From: VRUE01 sp035698885 | GTDB lineage: Bacteria > Actinomycetota > Thermoleophilia > Solirubrobacterales > 70-9 | Direction: 5' to 3' | DNA length: 45,111 nt | Assembly (NCBI GenBank): GCA_035698885.1 | Contig: DASSBJ010000075.1 | Coordinates: 1-45,111 of the forward strand | Shown here: positions 7,789 to 15,393 of the stretch, one piece after another | How the letters are laid out: every line of letters begins with the position of its first letter | Position numbering within the stretch: the first letter of the stretch is position 1 | Program-made: the position numbers and the translations under genes | Notes under the pieces: generated by a model | Told to the model about the DNA's origin: nothing | Seen by the model: only the letters and a program-made list of their open reading frames with translations | Databases searched by the model: none

Positions 7789-8826
7789 GTGGCGGCGAGC
7801 GTTGCGGCCATGCGAAAGGGCTTCGTATCGCCGGCGATGGCGCTGCTGCCGCTGCGCCTCTTCCTCGGCCTCACCTTCGTCTACGCCGGGATCCAGAAGC
7901 TCAGCGACCCGGGCTTTCTGCACGCCGGCGCGCCGACCTACATCGGCAGCCAGCTCGAAGGCTTCGCCGCCGGCACGCCGGCGGGCTTCGTCCTCAAGGC
8001 CTTCGCGATCCCGGTCCCGGTCGAGGCGGGGATCGGCGTGGCGCTGGCCGAGATCACGATCGGCCTGCTCGCGGCGAGCGGCCTCTACACCCGGGCAGCC
8101 GCCGCCGGCGGGCTGGGGCTCAACTTCCTGCTCTTCCTCACCGCGAGCTGGCATACGACTCCCTACTTCCTCGGGCCCGACATCGTCTTCTCGTTCGCCT
8201 GGCTGCCCTTCGTGCTCGCCGGCGCCGAGGGCCAGCCGGCCCTCGACAATCTCGTCGACCGGCCGGCGGTTGCGCAGCGCACCAGGCTGCGGCCCTTCGA
8301 CCTCGAGGAGGGAGACGCCGTCGCGCTCGACCCAGGCTCGACCCGGCGCACGCTGCTGCTCGAGCTGGGCGCCGCCGCCGCGGCGATCGCCGGCATCTCG
8401 CTGCTCGCGAAGGGCGCCTACTCGGCGCCGCGCAGCCTCGCCCAGGGGCCGCCCTCGGCGCCGGGGGGCGGCGAAGCCGGGCAGGCGGGCTCCGGCCGCG
8501 GGGCATCGAAGGTCCCCGCGAACGCGGTCGAGCTCGGGCCCGCGAGACGGTTGCCGAGCGGCAGCGCCGCCACCTACAGCGATCCAGCCGATGGGGCCCC
8601 CGACATCGTGATCCGCGACTCCGAAGGCGACATCAGGGCGTTCAGCGCCGTCTGCACCCACGCCGGCTGCACGGTCGGCTACGAGGGCGGGACGATCGTC
8701 TGTCCCTGCCACGGCGGCGAGTACAGCGCCGAAACCGGCGCAGTGATCGCCGGGCCGCCGCCGGCGCCGCTCGAACCGCGCCGGGTGCTGGAGGCGAACG
8801 GCAAGATCTACGCCCTGCCGACCTGA
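7789..8826 (+). CDS. DoxX/DoxD-type membrane domain fused to a Rieske [2Fe-2S] domain
   Basis: Residues 1 to about 150 form a four-helix DoxX/DoxD bundle (LFLGLTFVYAGIQKLSDPGF at the start is the family hallmark). After a hydrophobic anchor (LELGAAAAAIAGISLL, about 190-205) and a Gly/Ala/Pro-rich linker, residues 245-345 are a Rieske domain with both cluster-binding boxes, CTHAGC and CPCHGG. The expected topology puts the cluster outside the membrane. DoxD is the small subunit of archaeal thiosulfate:quinone oxidoreductase, so a quinone-linked redox role is plausible but inferred. The GTG at 7789 or ATG at 7810 (MRKGFVSP) may be the start. The last 19 bases overlap the convergent histidine kinase gene. 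Confidence 0.85.
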   Translation: MAASVAAMRKGFVSPAMALLPLRLFLGLTFVYAGIQKLSDPGFLHAGAPTYIGSQLEGFAAGTPAGFVLKAFAIPVPVEAGIGVALAEITIGLLAASGLYTRAAAAGGLGLNFLLFLTASWHTTPYFLGPDIVFSFAWLPFVLAGAEGQPALDNLVDRPAVAQRTRLRPFDLEEGDAVALDPGSTRRTLLLELGAAAAAIAGISLLAKGAYSAPRSLAQGPPSAPGGGEAGQAGSGRGASKVPANAVELGPARRLPSGSAATYSDPADGAPDIVIRDSEGDIRAFSAVCTHAGCTVGYEGGTIVCPCHGGEYSAETGAVIAGPPPAPLEPRRVLEANGKIYALPT

Positions 8827-9761
8827 GCGCGCCCCGGCTCGAAGCCGCCGAGCTCGAAGGCGATGCGGGCGCCGCCGAGCGGCGAGCGCTCGGCCCAGAT
8901 GCGGCCGCCGTGCAGCTCGACGATCTGGCGGGCGATCGCCAGCCCCAGGCCCGCCCCGCCCGAGCGCCGGTCGCGCGCCGCCTCGCTGCGGTGGAAGCGG
9001 TCGAAGACACGCTCGCGTTCGGCGGCCGGGATGCCCGGACCGTCGTCGTCGACGCACAGCGTCAGCGTCGCGCCGTGCGGGGAGGCGCTGAGCGCGACGC
9101 GCCCGTCCGGCCCGGCGTGGCGGCGGGCGTTGCCGGCGAGGTTGCGCAGCACCTGCGTCAGCGCCTCGGGGTCGGCGCGCAGCGTGCCGCCCGGCAGCTC
9201 GCCCAGCTGGACTCCGGCCGGCGATCCGTCGGCGGCGAACCGCGCGAGGAACTCCGTCAGCGCGATCGGCTCGGGATGCAGGCGGGCGTCCTCTTCGAGC
9301 CGCGCGAGCAGCAGCATGTCGTCGACCAGGCGCTCGATCCGCGCCGTCTCGGTCAGCGCCAGCCGCTCTACCCTCCGCACCTCGGCGGCGCCGGGCGCCT
9401 CCTGCCTGGCGAGCACTTCCAGCTGACCGCGGATCGCCGTCAGCGGCGTGCGCAGCTCGTGCGAGGCGTCGGAGACGAAGCGCCGCTGGCGCAGCAGGGC
9501 CTCGTCGAGCCGGCTGAAGCGCCGCTCGAACGCGGCGGCGACCAGGTAGCCGGCGAGCAGCGCCCCGGCTAGGGCGATGCCGCCGGCGACGAGTACCGTG
9601 CGCTCGACCTCGGCCTGCGCGTCGCGCTGCACCGCCCCCTGCTCGTCGCGCAGCTCGACCCGCACGGCGACCAATGCGGCGAGGAAGGCGGCGGCGACGA
9701 TCGCGCCGATCGCCAGCGCCAGGCGGGCGCGCAGCCCGAGCCGCGACCAGACCTGCCTCAC
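8808..9761 (-). CDS. Sensor histidine kinase
   Basis: Membrane kinase of a two-component system, partner of the response regulator just upstream. Two transmembrane helices (about 13-33 and 57-78) flank a very short external loop of some 22 residues, so it probably senses a membrane signal or partner protein, not a bound ligand. The H-box SDASHELRTP places the phosphoacceptor at His101, followed by the N-box NLAGNARRHA, the G1 box DDDGPGI, an F-box and the G2 box GGAGLGLAIA. Its ATG overlaps the regulator's TGA (ATGA), so the two are translationally coupled. The 3' end overlaps the DoxX-Rieske gene by 19 bases. Confidence 0.92.
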   Translation of the reverse strand: MRQVWSRLGLRARLALAIGAIVAAAFLAALVAVRVELRDEQGAVQRDAQAEVERTVLVAGGIALAGALLAGYLVAAAFERRFSRLDEALLRQRRFVSDASHELRTPLTAIRGQLEVLARQEAPGAAEVRRVERLALTETARIERLVDDMLLLARLEEDARLHPEPIALTEFLARFAADGSPAGVQLGELPGGTLRADPEALTQVLRNLAGNARRHAGPDGRVALSASPHGATLTLCVDDDGPGIPAAERERVFDRFHRSEAARDRRSGGAGLGLAIARQIVELHGGRIWAERSPLGGARIAFELGGFEPGRAQVGRA

Positions 9762-10432
9762 CGGGCGTCCGCCAGGCGGTAGCCGGCCGCGCGCACGGTC
9801 TCGATCGGGGCGGGCGAGCCGAGCTGGGCGAGGCGCCGGCGCAGGTAGCCGATGTAGACCTGGACGATGTTGGTGCCGGGGTCGTGGTCGTAGCGCCAGA
9901 CCGCGGCGAGGATCTCGGCTCGCGTGCAGACCTGGCCGGGACGGCGCATCAGGTAGGCGAGCAGCTCCGCCTCGCGCTCGGGCAGTCGCACCGAGTCGCC
10001 GTCGCGCTCGACCCGGCGGGAGAGCAGGTCGAGCCGCATGCCGGCGGCCTCGAGCACGGTCGGCGCCTCGCCGCCCGGCTGGCGCAGCCGCGCCCGCACC
10101 CGGGCCAGCAGCTCGGGGAAGGCGAAGGGCTTGGTCATGTAGTCGGTGGCGCCGCTGTCGAGCCCCTCGACCCGGTCCGCGACCTCGCCCTTCGCGGTCA
10201 GCACGATCACCGGCAGCGCCGGCTTTGCGGCGCGGATCGCGCCGAGCACCTGGAGCCCGTCGCGCCCCGGCAGCATGCGGTCGAGCACCACCAGGTCGAA
10301 GCCGTCGGCGAGCGCCAGCCGCTCGCCCGCGACGCCGTCGGCGGCCACGCTCACCTCGTAGCCCTCGGCGGCCAGCCCGCGCTCGAGGAAGTCGGCGATC
10401 GCCGCCTCGTCCTCGACCAGCAGGAGTTTCAT
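9758..10432 (-). CDS. OmpR-family response regulator
   Basis: A 224-residue regulator: receiver domain with the acidic pocket (VEDEA), phosphoacceptor Asp51 in VVLDRMLPG, the switch Thr in VLTAKGE and Lys in TKPFAFPEL, then a winged-helix DNA-binding domain ending VQVYIGYLRRRLAQLG..IETVRAAGYRL. It forms an operon with the kinase (4-base overlap). The ATG lies 7 bases after TAGCAT, so it is probably made from a leaderless mRNA. Its target genes cannot be read here; the DoxX-Rieske gene is the nearest candidate. Confidence 0.93.
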   Translation of the reverse strand: MKLLLVEDEAAIADFLERGLAAEGYEVSVAADGVAGERLALADGFDLVVLDRMLPGRDGLQVLGAIRAAKPALPVIVLTAKGEVADRVEGLDSGATDYMTKPFAFPELLARVRARLRQPGGEAPTVLEAAGMRLDLLSRRVERDGDSVRLPEREAELLAYLMRRPGQVCTRAEILAAVWRYDHDPGTNIVQVYIGYLRRRLAQLGSPAPIETVRAAGYRLADAR

Positions 10433-10439
10433 CGGCCCG

Positions 10440-10445
10440 ATGCTA
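10440..10445 (-). promoter_or_regulatory. -10 element for the two-component operon
   Basis: TAGCAT on the minus strand ends 7 bases before the ATG at 10432. No Shine-Dalgarno sequence is present. Confidence 0.45.
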
Positions 10446-10471
10446 CTTCGGCGCTTCGAGGCCGGCTGGGA

Positions 10472-10930
10472 TCAGCTCTCGTCCTGCTCGGCCTGGCGCC
10501 GCTTCTGCGCTTCGTGGGCGAGCGCCATCTCGATGCCGGAGGCGACGACGTAGGTGGAGCTGGCCAGCAGCGGGCCGACCAGCCAGCCGACCCAGCTGCC
10601 GAGGATCGCGCCGCTGAGCGCCGCCGCGCCGACCGCGAGGCCGACCGAGGCGAAGCTGAAGGAGGAGCCGAGCGCGATCACGTCGGAGGGCTCGCCGCGC
10701 AGGCGGACCCGGAAGCCGCGCGAGGCGGCGCCCTCGATCAGGGTCACGCCGGCGACGGCGCCGCCGGCGTAGATGAACACTTCCCCCACTTTCGGCGAGC
10801 CCAGCGTCGCGCTGAGCACGCCGAAGGCTGCGGTGATCATCACCGAAAAGCCGTAGGCGGCGACGTTGTTGCGGACCGAGGTGCGGACCCCGTGCTCGAC
10901 CACGGACCGCCCGCTCTCCTCGTTGCCCAT
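10472..10930 (-). CDS. Membrane protein of unknown function
   Basis: A 152-residue protein with four hydrophobic segments (around AAYGFSVMITAAFGVLSA, VFIYAGGAVAGVTL, SFASVGLAVGAAALSG and VGWLVGPLLASSTYVVA) and a charged C-terminal tail (AQKRRQAEQDES). I do not recognise the family. It has a good ribosome-binding site (AGGAAGG, 5 bases before the ATG at 10930). It lies 11 bases behind a broken Rossmann gene and appears to share that remnant's SigB-type promoter at 11104-11129, so the promoter may be the reason the remnant survives. Confidence 0.65.
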   Translation of the reverse strand: MGNEESGRSVVEHGVRTSVRNNVAAYGFSVMITAAFGVLSATLGSPKVGEVFIYAGGAVAGVTLIEGAASRGFRVRLRGEPSDVIALGSSFSFASVGLAVGAAALSGAILGSWVGWLVGPLLASSTYVVASGIEMALAHEAQKRRQAEQDES

Positions 10931-10941
10931 CCCGACCTTCC

Positions 10942-11094
10942 TCAGGCGGCGATTCCCGTGTGCACCGAAGGGCGGTCCCAGGTCGGACGGCGGCGGGCGA
11001 GTCCCACCACCTCGTCGACCTCGGCCGCGTCGCCCAGAGCTCGTACCACGCTGGTCCCGACGTTGCCCGTGGCTCCGGTGACGACGATCTTCAC
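10942..11094 (-). pseudogene. N-terminal remnant of an NAD(P)-dependent epimerase/SDR
   Basis: GTG at 11094 opens a 50-codon frame beginning with a textbook extended-SDR Rossmann motif (KIVVTGATGNVGTSVVRAL, then EVVGLARRRP), but it stops after TGIAA, where a full enzyme would continue for about 250 residues. The rest of the gene is absent. The stop is followed directly by the ribosome-binding site of the membrane protein gene. A SigB-type promoter stands 9 bases upstream of the GTG. I read this as a deletion that fused an intact promoter and 5' end to the neighbouring gene. A functional short peptide is possible but less likely. Confidence 0.6.
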
Positions 11095-11219
11095 CCGCTC
11101 CGAGTACCCCGCCCCGCGATTGCGAAAACGACGGCGCCCCAGCGCCCGTACAGCGCGCCGAAGGCGAGCCTGCGCTGCTCCCGGGCCTTCGCCCGCGGAC
11201 GCGGTGGAAGCCCGTGCAC
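11091..11219 (-). other. Short open frame, possible gene remnant
   Basis: A 42-codon frame from GTG 11219 (begins MHGLPPRPRAKAREQRRLAF) ends in GTGA, its stop overlapping the start of the Rossmann remnant. Codon third positions are mostly G or C. I cannot tell a small real protein from the leftover of a decayed gene; the SigB-type promoter of the downstream remnant lies inside it, which favours decay or coincidence. Confidence 0.2.
11104..11129 (-). promoter_or_regulatory. SigB/SigF-type promoter
   Basis: GTTT (11126-11129), 16-base spacer, GGGTAC (11104-11109) on the minus strand. It ends 9 bases before the GTG of the Rossmann remnant and would also drive the membrane protein gene ending at 10472. 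Confidence 0.6.
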
Positions 11220-11269
11220 GAGGACTTCTTCGGCGCGCGGATCTGGCTGGTTGGATGGGTCTACCGGCG

Positions 11270-11701
11270 TCAGTCGACCGAGCCGGGCGGGGCGACCCAC
11301 CGGCTGTCGAAGCCGAGCACGGTGGAGAGGACGTCGAAGTGGCGCTCGTAGTGCAGGACTCCGAACCCCCGCTCGGCGGCCGCGGCGGCGATCAGCGCGT
11401 CCGGGACGCGCACTCGATGGGACCCCGCCGAGCCTCGCTCGGCGAGCTCCTGGATTGCCCCGATCGCGGCATCGGTGACCGCTCGTGTGATCGGCGCCTG
11501 AGGCAGTGCCGCCGTGGCCGCCGCCACCCGCCGAACCGCTTCGGCGTCGCGTCCCTCGTAGAGCAGCTCGAGCGTGACGACCGGACATGCGGCGAGCGCG
11601 TTCTGCTTTGCCGCGTTCGTCCAAGCAGGCGCGACCGAGGGCTCCGCCGCGCGGGCCCAGGCCGACGTGTCGGCAACCCAAGGCCCGTTGCCCCAGCTCA
11701 T
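11270..11701 (-). CDS. vapC: PIN-domain ribonuclease toxin (VapC type)
   Basis: A 143-residue PIN-domain protein. The acidic metal-binding residues are visible as Asp in WVADTSAW, Glu in VVTLELLYEGR and Asp in VRVPDALIAA. Such toxins cleave tRNA or rRNA when released from the antitoxin. The gene follows the antitoxin with an ATGA overlap (11698-11701), the standard antitoxin-first order. All catalytic positions look intact, so the toxin is probably functional. Confidence 0.88.
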   Translation of the reverse strand: MSWGNGPWVADTSAWARAAEPSVAPAWTNAAKQNALAACPVVTLELLYEGRDAEAVRRVAAATAALPQAPITRAVTDAAIGAIQELAERGSAGSHRVRVPDALIAAAAAERGFGVLHYERHFDVLSTVLGFDSRWVAPPGSVD

Positions 11702-11958
11702 CGCCAGGCGCGCTCGCGCACCGAGCGAAGGTCCTCGAGATCCAGTCCGGAGCCGCCGCTCGCGACCGAGATGAGAAAGTCTCGTGCTTGATCGGACGCT
11801 GCGCGGTCCGCCTCGAAGGCCTCCGCTCCTCTCAGCGCCAGCTCGCGCACCACCTGTGACGTGGGAACCGCCGCGCCGAGCACGCTGCGGCCACGCTTGA
11901 TCGCACGCTCCAGCATGGGGTCGCGGGACACCTGTACACGGGCGTGACGAGAAGCCAT
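11698..11958 (-). CDS. vapB: VapB-type antitoxin
   Basis: An 86-residue basic protein whose N terminus (RHARVQVSRDPMLERAIKR) fits a ribbon-helix-helix DNA-binding domain; the C-terminal half would wrap the toxin. It directly precedes vapC and overlaps it by 4 bases. The ATG at 11958 lies 6 bases after TACACT, so the mRNA is probably leaderless, and an imperfect palindrome covers the promoter, as expected for autorepression by the VapBC complex. Confidence 0.82.
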   Translation of the reverse strand: MASRHARVQVSRDPMLERAIKRGRSVLGAAVPTSQVVRELALRGAEAFEADRAASDQARDFLISVASGGSGLDLEDLRSVRERAWR

Positions 11959-11964
11959 GGAGGC

Positions 11965-11985
11965 AGTGTACCCGCTACGGGACAC
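11965..11985 (-). promoter_or_regulatory. vapBC promoter and probable operator
   Basis: The -10 TACACT (11965-11970, minus strand) ends 6 bases before the vapB ATG. It overlaps an inverted repeat, GTGTACCCG (11966-11974) and CGGGACAC (11978-11985), whose arms match apart from one bulged base. Antitoxin binding here would block RNA polymerase. Confidence 0.45.
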
Positions 11986-12113
11986 ACCCGCCGGTGTGGA
12001 TGGCCCTCGGATCACGGGGTTCCCGTTGTCGCCGCGCCCGTCGCACTGCGTCGCATGGACCCGCTCGCCGATGGCGGACGACCGGGACCCCGGAATAGAG
12101 AGGTCGGGCAGAG

Positions 12114-12139
12114 GTTTGACCGCGGGCGTTCGCGGGCAC
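12114..12139 (+). promoter_or_regulatory. Possible SigB-type promoter (one mismatch)
   Basis: GTTT (12114-12117), 16-base spacer, GGGCAC (12134-12139), about 47 bases before the PfpI gene, which has its own Shine-Dalgarno. The -10 differs from GGGTAC at one base. Confidence 0.35.
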
Positions 12140-12186
12140 CCGGGGGGACGGATGAGAGAGCCGAACCCAACCCGAAGGGAGCATCG

Positions 12187-12765
12187 ATGTCCGATCAGCT
12201 GAATGGCAAGCGAGTCGCCTTTCTCTTCGCCAACGAGGGCGTCGAGCAGGTCGAGCTGACCGAGCCCCTGGAGGCCGTGCGCGAGGCCGGGGCCGAGGCG
12301 GAGCTGCTGTCCCCCGAAGCGGGCGAGGCGCAGGGCTACAACCATCTCGACAAGGGCGACGTGTTCGACGTCGGCGCGGTCGGCGACGCCGACCCGGGCG
12401 AGTTCGACGGGCTGGTCCTGCCGGGCGGCGTCGCCAACCCCGACCAGCTGCGCACCGCCGGCGACGCGGTCGCCTTCGTGCGCTCGTTCTTCGAGGCCGG
12501 AAAGCCCGTGGGCGTGATCTGCCACGGGCCATGGACGCTGATCGAGGCCGGCGTGGTGCGCGGCCGCACGCTGACCTCCTGGCCGAGCCTGCGGACCGAC
12601 CTGCGCAACGCCGGGGCCGAGTGGGTCGACGAGGAGGTCCACGTCGACGACGGCCTGGTCAGCAGCCGTAAACCGGACGACCTCGAGGCCTTCAAGGCGA
12701 AGATCGTCGAGGAGTTCGCCGAGGGCGTCCACGACCGTCAGCGAGAGAGGACGGCGGCGGCCTAG
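12187..12765 (+). CDS. DJ-1/PfpI family protein
   Basis: A 192-residue type 1 glutamine-amidotransferase-like protein. The nucleophile elbow is VICHGPW (Cys about 119), with the conserved acidic residue in FANEGVEQVEL and the family's late SSRKPDDLEAF motif. Relatives are deglycases, chaperones or cysteine peptidases linked to stress, and the exact activity is not readable. A clear Shine-Dalgarno (AAGGGAG) supports the ATG at 12187. It opens a cluster of stress-type genes on the plus strand, with the DUF6458 gene 42 bases downstream. Confidence 0.88.
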   Translation: MSDQLNGKRVAFLFANEGVEQVELTEPLEAVREAGAEAELLSPEAGEAQGYNHLDKGDVFDVGAVGDADPGEFDGLVLPGGVANPDQLRTAGDAVAFVRSFFEAGKPVGVICHGPWTLIEAGVVRGRTLTSWPSLRTDLRNAGAEWVDEEVHVDDGLVSSRKPDDLEAFKAKIVEEFAEGVHDRQRERTAAA

Positions 12766-12807
12766 AGGTCGGCGCCGGCCGCGAACGACCGGGAGGAGGT
12801 GGAGCAA

Positions 12808-13053
12808 ATGACCATAGCGGGCGCGATTCTGCTGATTGTGGTGGGGGCGATCCTGACCTTCGCCACCAACGTCCACGTTCAGGGTGTCGACCTCGACATC
12901 ATCGGCTGGATCCTGATGATCGCCGGCGCCGCCGGGCTCGTCCTCGCCTTCTTCCAGGAGGCGATCTGGACCGAGCGCAGCCGCCGCCGCGACGTCGTCG
13001 CCGAGGAAGAGCGGCGGGAAGTGCCGCCCCGCGAAGCCCCCCCGCGTTACTAG
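12808..13053 (+). CDS. Small membrane protein, DUF6458 type
   Basis: An 81-residue protein with two transmembrane helices (about 2-20 and 29-49) separated by the turn NVHVQGVDLDIIGW, and a charged, proline-rich cytoplasmic tail. This matches the DUF6458 family common in actinobacteria, of unknown function. A strong Shine-Dalgarno (GGAGGT, 7 bases from the ATG) fixes the start at 12808. It probably shares a transcript with the PfpI gene. Confidence 0.75.
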   Translation: MTIAGAILLIVVGAILTFATNVHVQGVDLDIIGWILMIAGAAGLVLAFFQEAIWTERSRRRDVVAEEERREVPPREAPPRY

Positions 13054-13142
13054 GGGGGTGGAGCGGCGGCCGAGAGCCAACATTCGTCGAGCAGTGCCTC
13101 AGCAACGTGCTGCGGCTCGCTGCGGGGCGAAAACCGGCCCGG

Positions 13143-13168
13143 GTGTAGGCGTGGCGCCGCGCGGGTAA
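13143..13168 (+). promoter_or_regulatory. SigB-type promoter
   Basis: GTGT (13143-13146), 16-base spacer, GGGTAA (13163-13168), ending 10 bases before the ATG at 13179. The -35 has one difference from GTTT. Confidence 0.45.
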
Positions 13169-13178
13169 GGACGCTGAC

Positions 13179-13400
13179 ATGTACGTCGTCCCGATCGTCA
13201 TCCTGGTCCTGCTGGCGATCGTCGCCGTCGCCTGGTCGCCGGTCTTCGCGGTGATCGCCGCCGCCGTCGCGTTCCTCGCCTTCCTCGCGATTGTCGGGTT
13301 GCGCCCGCGGGCCGACGAGAAAATCGAGCCGCCGACCGGCTCGGCCGGCAAATACGAGGACGAGACGCACAAGGGCGCCTGGGGCGAGCCGCGTCCCTGA
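13179..13400 (+). CDS. Small two-helix membrane protein
   Basis: A 73-residue protein: two hydrophobic segments (about 2-20 and 22-42), then a hydrophilic tail (KIEPPTGSAGKYEDETHKGAW). I do not recognise a family. A SigB-type promoter lies immediately upstream, and the gene stands between other stress-type genes, so a role in envelope stress is a reasonable guess only. Confidence 0.6.
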   Translation: MYVVPIVILVLLAIVAVAWSPVFAVIAAAVAFLAFLAIVGLRPRADEKIEPPTGSAGKYEDETHKGAWGEPRP

Positions 13401-13403
13401 GTA

Positions 13404-13446
13404 GGCGACGCGGTCGCCGACGACTCCGCCGCGGACTTCCTCCGCG
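13404..13446 (+). terminator. Tandem GC hairpins after the small membrane gene
   Basis: Two stems follow the stop at 13400: GGCGAC/GTCGCC (13404-13418, 3-base loop) and CGCGGA/TCCGCG (13430-13446, 5-base loop). There is no T-tract. They could end transcription before the SpoIIE gene. Confidence 0.3.
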
Positions 13447-13521
13447 ATGGACATTTGACCCGGCGGCGGCTACTGTCTTTTCAGTACAGAGCGCACGGGC
13501 GCGGCAACGGAGGACGAGCAA

Positions 13522-14937
13522 ATCGACTGGATCGCGATAGTGGTTGGGGCCGTTGCGGCGCTGGTCGTGCTGCTCCTGCTGGCGCTGATGGCGATGCGCG
13601 AGCGGCGCGCCCGGCAGCGCTTTCAGATTCTCGCCGACGTCGCCGCCGTCTCCGACGCCGCGGCGCCCCTCGAGCAGACCTTCGACGCGATCTGCGGGAT
13701 TCTCGTTCCCCAGCTCGCCGACTTCTGCATGATCGACGTGATCGACGAGAGCCGCGTGCCGCGTCGCGCCGCCGTACGGGTCGCGCCCGGCGGCAAGCCG
13801 GAGTTCGAGCGGGGCCTCGCCGAACGGATGCCCTCGACGCCGCCGCGCATGGCCGCCGGCGACGGCGCCTCGCTGGCGCCACGCTTCTACGAGCGCGTCT
13901 CGACCGACGACCTGCGTGGCCTCGCCCATGACGACGACGACCTCGAGTTTCTGCACAGTCTCGGCATGCGCTCGGCGATCACGGTCGCCCTGCAGGCGCG
14001 CGGCGAGGTGACCGGCGCGCTGACGCTCGCGGTCGCCTGGTCGGGGCGCCGCTACAAGCGCGAGGACGCCCGCTTCGCCTGGATCCTCTCCGGCCGGATC
14101 GCCCTGGCCCTGGACAACGCCGGCCTCTTCGCCGGGCTCGAGCGGGCCGAGCGGGCGCGCTCGCAGATCGCCGAGACGCTGCAGCGTGGCCTGCTGCCGC
14201 CGCCGCTGCCCCACATCCCCGGCTGGTCGGTGGCGGCGATGTACCGGCCGGCGGGGGCGGAGAACGAAGTCGGCGGCGACTTCTATGACCTCTTCCGGGT
14301 CCCGGGAGGCTGGATGCTGGCGATCGGCGACGTCACCGGCCGCGGCGCCCACGCCGCCTCGGTCACCGCGGTCGCCCGCTACACCCTGCGCACCGCGGCT
14401 GTGCTCACCGACGACCCGCTGGTCGCCCTGCGGACCCTGAACCGCGCCCTGCTGGCGCGCGGCGACGCGGCGCTGTGCAGCCTTGCGACGATGACCCTGA
14501 GCGAAGACCCGGCGGACCCGATCCGTCTCGCCGTCGCCGGCCACCCGCCGCCGCTGCTGGTCGACGGCGAGCAGGTCAGCGAGATCGCGGGCGCCGACCC
14601 GGTGCTCGGGGCCTTCCCGGACGCCGAGTGGAGCCTCTTCCACGCCGACATCCGGCCGGGCCAGCAGCTCGTCGTCGTCACCGACGGCATCACCGAGGCG
14701 CAGGGGCCGGAAGGGCGCTTCGGCGAGCTGCGCCTGCGCGCCCAGCTCAGCGGCGCCGGCAACCCGGCGCTGGCCGTGCAGCGGCTCGAGGGCTCGCTGC
14801 ACGCCTTCACCGAGGGCAGCCTCGACGACGACGTTGCGATGCTGGCGATCGCCCGTACCGCGGTCGACCGCCCCGCGGCGGCAACCGACGTCCTCGTCGG
14901 CCAGTCGGCGCCCGCTCCCCGGCCCGAGATGAATTGA
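13522..14937 (+). CDS. Membrane-anchored GAF-SpoIIE (PP2C) phosphatase, RsbU/RsbP type
   Basis: Serine phosphatase of partner-switching systems, expected to dephosphorylate a STAS anti-anti-sigma factor. An N-terminal helix (VVGAVAALVVLLLLALMAM) is followed by a GAF-like domain (about 45-210), a coiled linker with LQRGLLPPPLPHIPGWSVA, and the SpoIIE phosphatase domain with metal-binding motifs GGDFYDLF, AIGDVTGRG, VTDGITEA and LDDDVAMLAI. The reading frame has no ATG, GTG or TTG at the right distance from its strong Shine-Dalgarno (GGAGG, 13509-13513); an ATC at 13522 is 8 bases away and gives MDWIAIVVG. The fallback GTG at 13540 lies 26 bases from GGAGG. The likely target in this window is the STAS protein at 32393-32776. 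Confidence 0.88.
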   Translation: MDWIAIVVGAVAALVVLLLLALMAMRERRARQRFQILADVAAVSDAAAPLEQTFDAICGILVPQLADFCMIDVIDESRVPRRAAVRVAPGGKPEFERGLAERMPSTPPRMAAGDGASLAPRFYERVSTDDLRGLAHDDDDLEFLHSLGMRSAITVALQARGEVTGALTLAVAWSGRRYKREDARFAWILSGRIALALDNAGLFAGLERAERARSQIAETLQRGLLPPPLPHIPGWSVAAMYRPAGAENEVGGDFYDLFRVPGGWMLAIGDVTGRGAHAASVTAVARYTLRTAAVLTDDPLVALRTLNRALLARGDAALCSLATMTLSEDPADPIRLAVAGHPPPLLVDGEQVSEIAGADPVLGAFPDAEWSLFHADIRPGQQLVVVTDGITEAQGPEGRFGELRLRAQLSGAGNPALAVQRLEGSLHAFTEGSLDDDVAMLAIARTAVDRPAAATDVLVGQSAPAPRPEMN

Positions 14938-15344
14938 TGCCGCCATCGAGTCTGGCGCTGGTCAAGCGCCTGTATGAGTGCTTCAACGACCGCGACGGAA
15001 CCTGCATCGTCGAGCTCTGCGACGCGGCGATGGAGTTCTTCCCCGTCGTCACCGCGGAGGCCGTCGGCCGCGATGCCCCCTACAGCGGCGAGGCCGGCCT
15101 GCGCGACTACCTGGACGACATCGCCGAGGTTTGGGAAGAGCTGCAGATCTCGCCCGACGAAGTCGAGGCGCGCGACGGCGTGCTGCTGGTCCGCGGCCGC
15201 GTCTACGCGCGCAGCCGCGAGCTCGGCATCCGCGACGTGCCGGTGGCCTGGATCTGGGAGGTGCGCGACGGTCGCTTCGTCCGCGGCGAGGTCTTCCCGA
15301 ATCCCGACGACGCCGTCGCCCGGTTCGCCGCCACGACCGCCTGA
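14937..15344 (+). CDS. SnoaL/NTF2-like protein
   Basis: A 135-residue single-domain alpha+beta-barrel protein. The opening LVKRLYECFNDRDG and the later ISPDEVEARDGVLLVRGRVYAR strands followed by AWIWEVRDGRFVRGEVFPNPDDAV are typical of the SnoaL-like (ketosteroid isomerase-like) fold. The ATG overlaps the stop of the SpoIIE phosphatase (TGATG), so the two are coupled in one operon. The pocket may bind a small ligand for the regulatory system or be an unrelated enzyme; I cannot decide. Confidence 0.78.
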   Translation: MPPSSLALVKRLYECFNDRDGTCIVELCDAAMEFFPVVTAEAVGRDAPYSGEAGLRDYLDDIAEVWEELQISPDEVEARDGVLLVRGRVYARSRELGIRDVPVAWIWEVRDGRFVRGEVFPNPDDAVARFAATTA

Positions 15345-15393
15345 GCGCCGCCGGCCGCCTCCGCCCGCTCCAGCGCGGTGCTGAAGGTGTCGG

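Noticed and set aside
10942..11958. A mobile element around the VapBC pair and gene remnant.
   Set aside because: I found no transposase, terminal repeats, attachment site or base-composition break; a simple deletion explains what is seen.
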